Assembly: GCA_030280995.1 (NCBI GenBank)
Contig: JASXTE010000007.1
Coordinates: forward strand, 17,228,501-17,292,500
From: Hemileia vastatrix
Taxonomy: Eukaryota > Basidiomycota > Pucciniomycetes > Pucciniales > Zaghouaniaceae
Reading direction: 5' to 3'
DNA: 64,000 nucleotides
Shown here: one piece after another, positions 1 to 11,006 of the stretch
Layout: every line of letters begins with the position of its first letter
Position numbering within the stretch: position 1 is the first letter of the stretch
The notes under the pieces: model-generated
Databases searched by the model: none
What the model saw: only the letters and a program-made list of their open reading frames with translations
What the model was told of the DNA's origin: nothing
Position numbers and translations under genes: made by a program

Positions 1-2250
1 CACAGACATGGCCTTTCTGCCAAGGCTTTTTGCACTTGAAGAAAGCCTTTGTTGCATACTTTTTAGGTGCAACAGGGGCATAAGGTTTACCAACCTTTTC
101 CGGAGGTCTCTGTTGGTAAGTGGAGGATTTCTCCAAAGGGGTCCTAGGAATGAATCTTCTGGCATCATACTTGTTGTTTAGAAGTATCTCATTACAAGTA
201 TTAATGAAGGAAGAAGGTTCTCTGGAGAACTCAGTCCTGGCCACTATCAAGTCTCTCAAAGAAACTGGTAATTTATAAAGGATCCTGTCCTTCCATAATT
301 CAAGCTCCATATTTGGGTCCATTTCCCTCAAGATATTTACAAGTTTCATTAAAAGCTCAATAGGTTAATCAGTAGAAGAGATATATCTAGTTTCCTCATA
401 CTGCCCTTGTTAAGCCATCCTAAACTTGGAGCCACCAAATTGTGATTTCATTAATTTTTTCAATCTTCCCATGAGTATTTATCCTATCCATGAGAAAAGA
501 TTCATACCACATTAGGTCTACATTGGTAAACAAAGAAATTAACTTAGACACAATTTCCTCATCTGGGAGTTTGTAAGAATTTTTTAAGTTATCAATTCTG
601 CAAATGAATTACTGCCAATCAGAAGAAGAATCACCATCAAATGTTGGGTACTGGTCAAGTTTTGGCCTATTCTTTTTATTTGAATGAGCCTCTTTAGTAT
701 TAGCTTGTTTCTGAGTAAGAGGCAGCTGTAACTTCTTCAATTGTGCAGTAATCTCATTGTTTAATACTTCTGTTGAAGATCCTGGTGCACTCAGTGGTAT
801 CCACACGCATTTCTGAATCTAATTTTACTTTAGATGAACTAGAAACAGGTAAACTTGGAGCATCCTGTACCATATTTTCATTCAAAGAAGTTTCAGAATA
901 TTTTTGATCATTAAACAATGAATTCAATTTTTCTTCAATGGTTGTTAGTCTGGTTTTCACTCTTGGAATACTAGATAAACTCTCATTGATTTTCGCAAAA
1001 GATAACTGAGTCTTATTTTGAAAAGATGAATAATGATCACTCAATCTTTTCAGGTTCATCTTTTCTACCTCTAGCTCCAGGCAACAGGTAGATATAGTAT
1101 CTTGAAGTTTAGACAAATCATTTTTGATATTTTGCCATAAAGCAACTTTCTTTTCATGGGTTGCTTTGTAATGAAACAAATCATCAGAAACTCTCTGTAA
1201 CTCATCCTTAATTCTTGATAACCCTGTTCAGTTAACAAACTATTATATTTCTGAGTCAATTGAATGTTGTTCATTATATGATTTTGTTTAGCAATAATAT
1301 CCCTCAAATATTCATCATTAATGTTAGCCACATCTGGAGTGTTTCTCAATAAGGAAACAGAGCAAATTTCTAGATTCTCATAAAACTCAGGCTCAAGTGT
1401 TTCATCAATAATAGCCATATCAGGATTTATCATTGAAGTAGAAATTAGAACTAAAGGATTAGATACATTTGAAATTTGAGCAATTTATCTACTGTTCTCA
1501 GCCTCTACAGGTCTCACAGTCTCATCTCCTCTTCCAGAATTACCTGAAGGAACTGAATCAGTTACAAGAAATGGTACTTGAAATTCAATAGAAGGGCTTA
1601 CCATGGCTTGGGCAAGACTTGGATGTGGTTGTTCTTTCTCCTTCTTCTCCTTGATAGGGATAAGGAGGTGTTGTATTGAACTGATTTGTTCTTGAAGGAC
1701 CTGCCTGAGGTGCTTGTTGCTGTTGCTGATGGGATAGATAATTCCACTGGGTTTTCAGCCAATCCCACTTCCACTTTGAGACTTCCACTTTCTCTTGTTG
1801 CTGGGGGGCCAATTGTGGAAGGGCTTTTGGTGGGGGAGGTTTCTTCTTCTCTTGAAGAAAAGACTCTATGTTTCTAACCTTGTCATCTAGACAGTCAATT
1901 CTTGACCTCAGCTTGAGGTTTTCTTTCCTCAACTCCTTGATGTGAGTAGAGAGATTTTTTACCTGCTGGTTTAAGGGCATCTTTTTTATATTGAAGCCTA
2001 TGGGAAGCTCTTCTAGGGTTTTATTGAAGGTTTTTGTTCCTGGGCATTTGTCTCTACCAGAATCTCCACTTCCTCTATTTCCACATACTGATTGGTTCAA
2101 TGATTTATCAATTTGAGCTAATTTTGTAGTGAAAGGAGAACTCACAGAAGTAGCCTCATCATAATAAATAAGATCCAGTTCATCTTCATGTGCAGCAAAA
2201 AAACCTTGGTCAGTAATTGTTTTAAATCTAACCTGAAGTGAGGGAAAGAA
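1..2250 (-). pseudogene. Decayed gag-like polyprotein, element family F
   Basis: Several minus-strand frames, read in order, make one Gag-like protein. The N-terminal part (from about 2250, open through 2145-1585) is polar and coiled-coil-like with a Gln/Pro-rich tail. Further coiled-coil frames follow at 1433-1071 and 1179-754. A stretch with YPTFDGD near 640, followed by a frame ending in a WYESFL-like motif near 500, resembles the capsid region of retrotransposon Gag. At the window edge (about 5-60) FKCKKPWQKGHVC looks like a CCHC zinc knuckle that has lost its first Cys and its His. Stops and frameshifts separate the pieces, so it is dead. Pol would lie left of the window. An acceptor-like CACTTCAG near 2233-2240 suggests the 5' end may be spliced. 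The Gag assignment rests on the order of features and the knuckle remnant; the family is not certain. Confidence 0.6.
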
Positions 2251-2319
2251 ACAAAAAGATGAATCAGTTTTATTTTTGCTTTTTTTAATAGAAATATAAA
2301 AAAGAATATAAAATTCTCC

Positions 2320-2710
2320 AGGACAAAAATCAACTGATAATAATAATAAATTATTTATTAATTCAAAATAATCTTATAACTAGGATTTATAAGAAATCAA
2401 CTGAATAAATAAAAATAATTTTTAATTTAACAAATAAATTTATGATAATTATCAGGATTTAAATCAACTGAAGGATATCTAATTAACAGGACCCAATGTC
2501 AACTGAAATAATTTAGTATAGTTTTTTTTTAATTATTAAAAATTTTATTCTCAGGAAAATTTGTCAACTGGAACAAAAAAAATATATTTTAATTTATCAG
2601 GACAAAGTCAACTGAAACTTACAATTTAATTTAAAAAAATAAAAATTTATTACTTCTAGGACTAAGAACACAATTGCTCTATCTTTGTCAACTAGGAAAA
2701 TAAATAAATA
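2320..2710 (-). repeat. AT-rich leader with about seven CAGGAC...TCAACTG motifs
   Basis: Upstream of the family F gag, a loosely conserved motif (CAGGACAAAGTCAACTG type on the plus strand) recurs near 2323, 2380, 2450, 2487, 2550, 2598 and 2656-2690, separated by AT-only spacers of about 35-70 bp. Spacing is irregular, so this is not a simple tandem repeat. It resembles a set of binding sites in an element leader. The remaining bases to 2944 hold no gene. Confidence 0.55.
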
Positions 2711-2944
2711 AAATAAATTTCAATTTACCAGACACCTCCCCCTGTAAAATGAGCAAATTAATGCCACTTACAGAGTGATGAGTAGAAGTAACTACGTAGA
2801 GTATGAAGAGTGCGAAATGACCCACAAATAGTAATCAATAATTACCACAAAATATATAACTATTAATTAGTATATAAGCCTAAGTTTTGGAGTGCAGTTT
2901 GATTCTCGTTTGCAGCAAAAAATAAGTCACATGATATATGATGT

Positions 2945-4037
2945 TGTAGACAATCCTATAGTACTAGCTATAGGCCTTGACCAAGGGAGTTGGAGAAAAA
3001 CCAGAGAGAAAATCCCCTGTCCCTTTAGAAAAATAGAGTGAGATTTAATTGCTAAAGTAAGTTGGTTCCTGTTTTGCTAAAGCCTCTTTTCAACACACTT
3101 GACTTCTTGATGAGCCAAGAAAATAGTCCCCAGATAGACTACCAGACCAAAGAACTGAAATGTAGAACAAAGTCCACACCAGAGACAGCAAAGATACTTG
3201 ATGTAGGCTGCAAATCCACACCAGAGACAGCAATAATACTTGCTATAGCTTGCAAGACTATAACAGAGAAAACAGTTGCCAAAGTTAAGTTAAATGAAGA
3301 ACTCACTTGCAACAAACACAGCCAATTGTGGCCAGAAAACAGTGAAAACTGAGTGAGGAACAATGATATCAGCTCCGGATGGTTGTATGATGATTAAGGT
3401 TGCCCCAAACTGTCTTATTCACTATGTACACACAGACCACTAACTAAGAGCCCATGCGCACCCACCAATCTGGCACCTGTACCCGCCAAATTGCATAAAA
3501 AACCCTCCTGGAGCGCTCCCCAACCTCCTAAAACAGAGGCGGGAGGGCCGCCCGACGTCGGAGATGCCTCCTGAAGTGGCCCAGCCTCCCTTAAGCCAGA
3601 AAACAAATAAAAACCACTAATCTACTTAGAAAAATTAGCTATAAGTACTAAAACCTTTAAAACACGGAATTTAACTATAACAACATTGAGACATGAAATA
3701 TAGAGAAAAATTAGCTCTATCCAATGGTACTAAGCACTTAACCCTAAGACTTAAAGTTAGCCCATAAAACACGAAAAACAAAATTAAACAGCAATCTTTT
3801 ATAAATGAAAAATGAAGAAATGACCCCTTAAAACTCAGAATATGAAAAATGTCTTCAAAACATAAAATATAGAGAAAAACCAGGGCTATCCAATGATAGT
3901 ACCAGCATACCTGCAGACCCAATATCCACGGAATAAAACCAGAAAAATACCCAATTCTTTAACAGATGTCAATTAAGACATGCACAAACCGCACCAAATC
4001 ACACAACAAAGGCCCCTGCCAATGTTGGAAGACCACA
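2945..4037 (-). mobile_element. Family A LTR, left arm of inverted repeat
   Basis: This is a reverse-orientation copy of the 1.06-1.09 kb family A LTR, which runs TGTGGTC...CTACA in element orientation. Boundaries come from comparison with the copies at 9843, 15283, 27306 and 35136. Directly inside it (4038 onward) lies the reversed polypurine tract. No matching short repeat is seen on the two sides of the 2945-10905 structure. Confidence 0.85.
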
Positions 4038-4055
4038 TCCTCCCTTTAATTGAGA

Positions 4056-4726
4056 ATGTCCGCATTCTTTCTTCATCCAACCACCCTGTTTAACCTTCTT
4101 CCCAAATCTTCCTCTGATATAGGCCCCTGCCAATACTGCATCGACAATAATTTAATCTGCGCCATGATACCACCTGTCCATCCATACAGAACATCCTGCA
4201 ATGTCTACCAATCCAGAAAGAAGACCTGCCACAGACCTGGTCCACTTTCTTCCACAACAGATTCACCTTCACCTCAACCTGGTCCTTCTTCTGCCAGCAC
4301 CAAAAGATCTAGGCCATCCATCCTGATACCCAGATTAATCAAAAAGCTCCACCCTTCCCAGAAGAGTGCCACAACCCATAAAACAACTAGTTCCCCCATC
4401 CCTGGTCCATCTGATGGTAAAGAACTATCAATTCTTCCTTCAACTTTGAAACTCATAACTTCTCAGTTCCTCCCTCTTCTGACAGTGATGATAAAAATGT
4501 AGGATCCATTGCACCACCAACACTAACGCACTTGCCCAGTATCAAGGCCAAGTTCCAACTACACACATCTCAACAGAAACAACTTCTCCTTCACTACTTC
4601 CAATCCACTCCTGATAGAGATCCACAGGACATTGAGAACAGAAGACACCTCATTCACCAGTTCAAGGCTAATTCTGGACACTTCATTTCATCTCTTGATT
4701 CCCTCTGTAACTCCACTAGTACTTGA
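4056..4726 (+). CDS. ZnC2, spliced zinc-cluster-like antisense gene, left-arm copy
   Basis: Exon 1 is 4056-4416, the intron 4417-4466 (GTAAAG...TTCTCAG, 50 bp) and exon 2 4467-4726. Together they give 206 codons plus a stop with no internal stop. The gene lies on the strand opposite to gag-pol of its element, starting about 20 bp inside the 3' LTR. Near residues 25-58 the family has C-x2-C-x6-C-x12-C-x2-C-x6-C with basic residues (QSRKK) in the second half. In this copy the fifth Cys is Tyr (CNVYQSRKKTC), so the cluster is damaged although the frame is open. A Ser/Pro/Lys-rich middle follows, then an exon 2 segment predicted helical (IKAKFQ...DIENRRHLIHQF). The Cys spacing fits fungal Zn2Cys6 proteins, but the basic half is the wrong one, so the role in DNA binding is inferred. 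Confidence 0.65.
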
Positions 4727-4739
4727 GTTTGATTCAGAA

Positions 4740-5290
4740 AAGAAAAATTGACCACACCCTCTATAGGATGTAACCACAAACAACCCTCAGTTTTAAGTCT
4801 TGGGGCTACCATCCTCATTTTATAGTCTTGGGGGACTCAAAAACCGTCAGTTTAAAGTCTTGGGGGACTCAAAAACCTAAATCATAAACCCATAACCAGA
4901 GATCAACCACATTAAGACACAAAGAAAAAACTAACATTCTGGGGTAATTGTAAATAGAGCTTCCAGCCCATCAATTACCCCCAAACTTGCCTTTGCTAAA
5001 TTTGGAGGCTCCCCTGTGGATACCCTTCACCAATCTTTCAAAACCAACTCCAACAACAAAACTCATTCCTCAGTTTATAGTCTTGGGGGACTAACACAGT
5101 GTTCAGTTTAAAGTCTTGACAGGATAGTCTTGATAAAATATTGAAACCAGCCAGTTTAAAGTCTTGGAGGACTATAAGAAACCAGATTTCAGTTTAAAGT
5201 CTTGATGGACTGACAGAATTTTCAGTTTAAAGTCTTGATGGACTGTCTTGATAACATAGCTTTTTCAGTTTAGAGTCTTGATGGACTGAC
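4740..5290 (+). promoter_or_regulatory. Motif array and hairpin module upstream of ZnC1 (left arm)
   Basis: About nine copies of the CAGTTTAAAGTCTTGG(A/G)GGACT motif lie at 4785-4876 and 5070-5290. Between them (4941-4981) is the conserved hairpin GGGGTAATTG...CAATTACCCC. The array lies between the ZnC2 stop and the ZnC1 TATA-like box, where upstream activating sites would be expected. The regulatory role is inferred. Confidence 0.6.
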
Positions 5291-5295
5291 AGAAT

Positions 5296-5308
5296 TTTTG
5301 CATAAAAT
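5296..5308 (+). promoter_or_regulatory. TATA-like box of ZnC1 (left arm)
   Basis: TTTTGCATAAAATAGA lies about 135 bp before the ZnC1 ATG and is followed by CAGCCAATTTCATGCA. The diverged copy near 33990 keeps TTTGCATAAAA followed by AGCCAATTCCATGCA at a similar distance, so the box and its downstream context are conserved. Confidence 0.5.
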
Positions 5309-5439
5309 AGACGCAGCCAATTTCATGCAGCACACCTCTACAGCCAACCTGCTGAACTTCCACCTTCACTTAATCATCTATCCATCACTGACAAAAATCT
5401 CCTCCTATCCATTTTCATCATATTTTCTCACCACAGATC

Positions 5440-6991
5440 ATGGCTGGATCTCCTGATGTTAACCCTTCTACTCTCCCTTGCTTCACTGCTCCCAAGGACT
5501 ATGCCTGCAAACAGTGAATTCACATGTGCAGACCTTGCACATTCACTCTCGCAAATCCTGAATCCAAATTCTACAACAGAGCTTGTGACTCTTGTTATTC
5601 CAAAAAGAAAAGATGTGACAGAGATGCCAACTACCCTATTCCTCCGCCTTCTCCTTCTCACAAATACATCTCCAGATCCCCTACCAGATCCCCAGAGCTT
5701 TATCCTTCCTCTTCCTCTCTATCTTCTGCTCCTTCCAGAAGATCCAGAAGCTCAGCTTCTCGCACTCTTCCCAAAAGACCAGCCTTAGCCTCACAAGAAA
5801 CTGCTTTTATCTACGCCAAATTAGCTCCAAAAGCTTCAAGATAAACTCCCAAGCTTCTAGACCGCGTCCAGGCGGCCCGCCCGCCTCACCAAACAGTGAA
5901 AATCAGGGCCAAAACCTCCTAAAACGGCCAGAAAACAGCCAAATTCATTCTGACAATGACAACAACTCAACCCAACTACCTCCTACTACTCCCAGAGCAA
6001 TGCAATCCACCCTTTCAAAGTTCAAAAGCACCAAAATTTACCATATTTCTAAGAGACCTGCCAGAGAACCTCAAGAAGAAACTAGAACACCACACACTGC
6101 TCCACAACAATATTTTCGTCCCCAACTAAGACAAAGAAACTACACCTCTCCTCTGTCAGCCAACTACTCTTCTGACAGTTCAATCTCTTCAAATTCACCA
6201 TCCAGAAGAGAGCAGTCTTCTTCCAAATCCCCCTCTCCTGCTCCAACCTTTAACAACCCTGGTACTCCATCACCAGCACCTCCTCCAGCTGAATCCAACA
6301 GAAATAACAACCACAACAACAACAAAAATCTCACTGCTCCAACTAGGCCTCAGGAACATCAGCATCCCAGTTCACCTTCTCAGGATCCTTCAGAGGAAGA
6401 CCATGAGAATTCATATCTTTCCCTAGTTTATCCACCCACTATGACCATTACAAAATCGTCAGAGATCCAAATCCCAGCTGCTTACAGATTTGATGAGCTT
6501 CCAATCTGTAAGTACCAAATTAATTATTCCATTTCTTCAACAAAAATAATTACTGATCCAATTCTTCTTGTCTACTTGGCACCCCTCCTCCTGAATCTAT
6601 TATTGGAGTTGGCCAACCTCTTGAAACTTCTTTGACCCTGGATTATGGAGACATGAAGAAACACCTAAGCACCATGTGTTACAACATGCTAAAAGCCTTT
6701 GCCCTCCATGAACCTTTGAATGACTTTGAAAAATCCCTGAGAAAGCGCCTACTGGATTACCACTGGAAAATGTATAGGATCATTAAGCACACCCTCCAGC
6801 ACTCCATTCCTGCCTCTTCTTCTTCCTCCTCTGAACTTCCCTCTAATCCAATTCCTGACCATTACAATCCCTATCATCTCTCCTGCAGGATGCACTTCAA
6901 AGAACACAGTGCTTCCCACAATCCCAACAAAAAACAAAAAGGTCATCACAATCCAGACCAGCCTCCAGAAGCTTCATCATACAGACAATAA
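5440..6991 (+). pseudogene. ZnC1, long zinc-cluster-like antisense gene, left-arm copy (broken)
   Basis: It starts at ATG 5440 just after CACCACAG, an acceptor-like sequence that could end a 5'UTR intron. Exon 1 runs to about 6507, an intron GTAAGT... to about 6575, and exon 2 to the stop at 6989-6991. This copy has TGA in place of a cluster Cys (C-K-Q-stop), TAA at 5842-5844, a frame change before 6000, and an intron acceptor mutated from AG to AC. The second half cluster (CDSCYSKKKRC) is intact here. The middle is Ser/Pro/Asn/Gln-rich, like low-complexity activation or disordered regions. Exon 2 encodes a basic, helix-prone segment (KSLRKRLLDYHWKMYR). It is not expected to make full-length protein. 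Confidence 0.65.
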
Positions 6992-7082
6992 GCTCCTGCG
7001 AAAAGATTAGAAACATAATAATATAAAACAATTAATAAAAATAATTTCAGAATTTTTTTTTTTTTTTTTTTTACTTCTCAGG
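6992..7082. other. Junction of the two inverted family A 3' ends, at a 20-T run
   Basis: Sequence to about 7052 matches the reverse complement of the element interior next to 24222-24300. After the T run (7053-7072) the sequence continues from a different interior point, in the middle of ZnC1 exon 2 (compare 24537 onward). The fusion therefore joins two unequal 3' ends at a homopolymer. Confidence 0.7.
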
Positions 7083-8398
7083 GATTTTTCAAAGTCATTC
7101 AAAGGTTCATGAAGGGCAAAGGCTTTTAGCATGTTGGAACACATGGTGCTTAGGTGTTTCTTCATGTCTCCATAATCCAGGGTCAAAGAAGTTTCAAGAG
7201 GTTGGCCGACTCCAATAATAGATTCAGGAGGAGGGGTGCCAACTAGACAAGAAGAATTGGATCAGTAATTATTTTTTGTTGAAGAAATGGAATAATTAAT
7301 TTGGTACTTACAGATTGGAAGCTCATCAAATCTGTAAGCAGCTGGGATTTGGATCTCTGACGATTTTGTTATGGTCATAGTGGGTGGATCAACTAGGGAA
7401 AGATATGTATTCTCATGGTCTTCCTCTGAAGGATCCTGAGAAGGTGAACTGAGATGCTGATGTTCCTGGGGCCTAGTTGGAGCAGTGAGATTGTTGTTGT
7501 TGTTGAGGTTGTTATTTCTGTTGGATTCAGCTGGAGGAGGTGCTGGTGATGGGGTACCAGGGTTGTTAAAGGATGGAGCAGGAGAGGGGGATTTGGAAGC
7601 AGACTGCTCTCTTCTGGATGGATATTTTGAAGAGATGGAACTGTCAGAAGAGTAGTTGGCTGACAGAGGAGAGGTGTAGTCTCTTTGTCTTAGTTAGGGA
7701 CGAAGTTGTTGTTGTGGAGCAGTGTGTGGTGTTCTGGTTTCTTCTTGGGGTTCTCTGGCAGGTCTCTTAGAAATATGTGAAATTTTGGTGCTTTTGTACT
7801 TTGGAAGGGTGGATTGCATTTTTCTGGGAGCGGTAGGAGGTAGTTGGGTTGAGTTGTTGTTGTTGTCTGGATGAATTTGGCTGTTTTCTGGCCGTTTTGG
7901 GAGGTTTTGCCCCTGATTTTCACTGTTTGGTGAGGCGGGCGGGCCACCTGACGTCGGCTGGTCCACCTGGACGCGGTCTAGAAGCTTGGGAGTTGATCTT
8001 GAATCTTTTGGAGCTAATTTGGCGTAGATAAAACCAGTTTCTAGGGGAGCTAAGGCTGGTCTTTTGGGAAGAGTGTGGGAAGCTGAGCTTCTGGATCTTC
8101 TTGAAGGAGCAGAAGATAGAGAGGAAGAGGAAGTACCAAGCTCTGGGGATCAGGTAGGGGATCTGGAGATGTATTTTTGAGAAGGAGAAGGCGGAGGAAT
8201 AGGGTAGTTGGCATCTCTGTCACATCTTTTCTTTTTGGAATATCTAGAGTCATAAGCCCTATTGTAGAATTTGGATTTAGGATTTGCGAGAGTGAATGTG
8301 CAAGGTCTTCACATGTGGATGCACTGTTTGCAGGCATAGTCCTTGGGAGCAGTGAAGCAAGGGAGAGTAGAAGGGTTAACATCAGGAGATCCAGCCAT
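7083..8398 (-). pseudogene. ZnC1, right-arm copy, 3' truncated
   Basis: ATG is at 8398 on the minus strand. Exon 1 is 8398-7312 (1087 bp), the intron 7311-7243 (GTAAGT...TCTAG, 69 bp), and exon 2 begins at 7242 and is cut at the inverted-repeat junction near 7083. The 1087-bp exon keeps the frame needed to join exon 2. Nonsense codons lie within the Cys cluster (TGC to TGA) and before the Arg/Tyr-rich stretch near 7694. In the second half cluster two Cys have become Tyr and Arg. Its length and splice sites agree with the copy at 24291-25861, supporting the gene model although this copy is dead. Confidence 0.65.
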
Positions 8399-8529
8399 GA
8401 TCTGTGGTGAGAAAAGATGATGAAAAGGGATAGGAGGAGATTTTTGTCAGTGATGGGTAGATGATTAAGTGAAGGTGGAAGTTCAGCAGGTTGGCTGTAG
8501 AGGTGTGCTGCATGAAATTGGCTGCGTCC

Positions 8530-9110
8530 ATTTTATGCAAAATTCCGTCAGTCCATCAAGACTCTAAACTGAAAAAGCTATGTTATCAAGTCAGTCCATC
8601 AAGACTCTAAACTGAAAAAGCTATGGTATCAAGATCAGTCCATCAAGACTTTAAACTGAAATCTGGTTTCTGTTAGTCCTCCAAGAATTTAAACTGGCTG
8701 GTTTTAAGATTTTATCAAGATTAGTCTGTCAAGACTTTAAACTGAACACTGTGTTAGTCCCCCAAGACTTTAAACTAAGGGTTGTAAGTCCCCCAAGACT
8801 ATAAACTGAGGAAAAAGGGTTTTGTTGTTGGAGTTGGTTTTGAAAGATTGGTGGAGGGTATCCACAGGGGGAGCCTCTGAATTTAGCAAAGGCAAGTTTG
8901 GGGGTAATTGATAGGCTAGAAGCTCTATTTACAATTACCCCAGAATTTTAGTTTTCTCTCTGTGTCTTAATGTGGTTGATCTCTGGTTCTAAGTTTATGA
9001 TTTAGGTTTTGAGTCCCCCAAGACTTTAAACTGAGGGTTTTTGAGTCCCCCAAGACTATAAAATGAGGTTGGTCCCCTGAGACTTAAAACTGAGGGTTGT
9101 TTGTGGTTAC
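8530..9110 (-). promoter_or_regulatory. Motif array and hairpin module upstream of ZnC1 (right arm)
   Basis: On the plus strand, motifs of the type AGTCCNCCAAGACTTTAAACTG recur at about 8550-8800 and 9010-9100. The hairpin GGGGTAATTG...CAATTACCCC is at 8901-8941. This mirrors the arrays at 4740-5290 and 26005-26560. Confidence 0.6.
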
Positions 9111-9153
9111 ATCCTATAGAGGGTGTGGTCAATTTTTCTTTTCTGAATCAAAC

Positions 9154-9824
9154 TCAAGTACTAGTGGAATTACAGAGGTAATCAAGAGATGAAATGAAGC
9201 GTTCAGAATTAGCATTGAACTGGTGAATGAGGTGTCTTCTGTTCTCAATGTCCTGTGGATCTCTAGCAGGAGTGGATTGGAAGTAGTGATGCAAAAGTTG
9301 TTTCTGTTGAGATGTGTGTTGTTGGAACTTGGCCTTGATAGTGGGCAAGTGTGTTGGTGTTGGTGGTGCAATGAATCCTACATTGTTATCATCACTATCA
9401 GAAGAGGGAGGAACTGAGAAGTTATGAGTTTCAAATTTGAAGGAAGAAATGATAGTTCTTTACCATCAGATGGACCAGGGATGGGGGAACTAGTTGTTTT
9501 ATGGGTTGTGGAACTCTTCTGGGAAGGGTGGAGCTTTTTGATTAATCTGGGTATCAGGATGGATGGCCTAGATCTTTTGGTTCTGGAAGAAGAAGGACCA
9601 GGTTGAGGTGGAGGTGAATCTGTTGTGGAAGAAAGTGGACCAGGTCTGTGGCAGGTCTTCTTTCCGGATTGGCAGACATCGCAGGACGTTCTGTATGGAT
9701 GGACAGGTGGTTTCATGGCGCAGATTAAATTATTGTCGATGCAGTATTGGCAGGGGCCCATTTCAAAGTCAGATTTGGGAAGAAGGTTAAACATGGTGGT
9801 TGGATGAAGAAAGAATGTGGACAT
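9154..9824 (-). CDS. ZnC2, right-arm copy, open frame with all six cluster Cys
   Basis: Exon 1 is 9824-9464 (361 bp), the intron 9463-9414 (50 bp) and exon 2 9413-9154 (260 bp), the same lengths as in the left-arm, 14.6-kb and 26.6-kb copies. The spliced frame is open for 206 codons. The cluster is complete: CQYCIDNNLIC, 12 residues, then CDVCQSGKKTC. The start codon lies about 20 bp from the 3' LTR (9843), so its promoter would have to be in the LTR, read in antisense. The best reading is a small nuclear zinc-cluster protein encoded by the retroelement. A structural zinc or nucleic-acid-binding role other than transcription is also possible. Confidence 0.7.
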
Positions 9825-9842
9825 TCTCAATTGGAGGGAGGA

Positions 9843-10905
9843 TGTGGTCTTCCAACATTGGCAGGGGCCTTTGTTGTGTGATTTGGCACGGTTTGTGCAT
9901 GTCTTTTTCTGGTTTTATTCCGTGGATATTTGGTCTGCGGGTATTTGGGTACTATCATTGGATAGCCCTGGTTTTTCTCTATATTTTATGCTTTGAAGAC
10001 ATTTTTCATATTCTGAGTTTTAAGGGGTCATTTCCTCATTTTTTATTTAGAAAATATTTCTGTTTAATTTTGTTTTTCATGTTTTATGGGCTAACCTTAA
10101 GTCTTAGGGTTAAGTGCTTAGTACCGTTGGATAGAGCTAATTTTTCTCTATATTTCATGTCTCAATGTTGCTATAGTAAAATTCCGTGTTTTAAAGGTTT
10201 TAGTAGTTGTAGCTAATTTTTCTAAGTAGATTAGTGGTTTTTATTGGTTTTCTGGCTTCAGGGATGCCAGGCCGCTTCAGGCGGCATCTCCGACATCAGG
10301 CGGCCCTCCCGCCTCTGTTTTAGGAGGTTGGGGAGCGCTCCAGGAGGGTTTTTTATGCAAATTGGCGGGTACAGGCGCCAGATTGGTGGGTGGGCATGGG
10401 CTCTTAGTTAGTGGTCAGTTTGTACATAGTGAATAAGACAGTTTGGGGCAACCTTAATCATCATACAACCATCCGGAGCTGATATCATTGTTCCTCTCTC
10501 AGTTTTCATTGTTTTCTGGCCACAATTGGCTGTGTTTTTTGAAGTGAGTTCTTCATTTAACTTAACTTTGGCAACTGTTTTCTCTGTTATAGTCTTGCAA
10601 GCTATAGCAAGTATTATTTCTGTCTCTGGTGTGTATTTGCAGCCTACATCAAGTATCTTTGCTGTCTCTGGTGTGGACTTTGTTCTACATTTCAGTTCTT
10701 TGGTCTGGTAGTCTATCTGGGGACTAGTTTTTTGGCTCATCAAGCAGTCAAGTGTGTTAAACAGGAGCTTTAGCAAAGCAGGAACCAACCTACTTTAGCA
10801 AGTAAATCTCACTCTATTTTTCTAAAGGGACAGGGGATTTTCTCTCTGGTTTTTCTCCAACTCTCTTGGTCAAGGCCTATAGCTAGCACTATAGGATTGT
10901 CTATA
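9843..10905 (+). mobile_element. Family A LTR, right arm of inverted repeat
   Basis: A forward LTR copy, TGTGGTCTTCC... to CTATA (CTACA in other copies), preceded by the polypurine stretch GGAGGGAGGA. It contains the GC-rich island with CGG-N5-CCG near 10285 and ends in the block CTATAGCTAGCACTATAGG shared by all copies. It closes the inverted structure that begins at 2945. Confidence 0.85.
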
Positions 10906-11006
10906 ACGGATGGTGATTTCTTTTTAGTGATGAGTTTCTTTTCTGAAAGCTCTTGTCTTTAAATTTTTTTTACTTTCATGAAACCTTGCATACAGGTTCA
11001 CTGATA

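Noticed and set aside
3062..3352. Open frame of 90-126 codons antisense in each family A LTR (also 10408-10788, 15938-16228, 28012-28281)
   Set aside because: It recurs only because the LTR recurs; internal TPETA repeats reflect direct DNA repeats, both strands are open, and frames shift between copies.
5428..5661. Arg-rich 77-codon frames opposite ZnC1 (also 8177-8410, 25640-25873)
   Set aside because: Shadow frames of ZnC1 exon 1 that carry no independent signal.
9800..10216. Hydrophobic open frames in the sense strand of the LTRs (VCGYYHWIALVFLYILC type)
   Set aside because: They cross the polypurine tract and LTR boundary, lack a conserved start, and are T-rich by composition.
2945..10905. 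Single insertion of the inverted repeat with target duplication
   Set aside because: Outer flanks (ATGT and ACGG) do not match, so a unit insertion is not supported.
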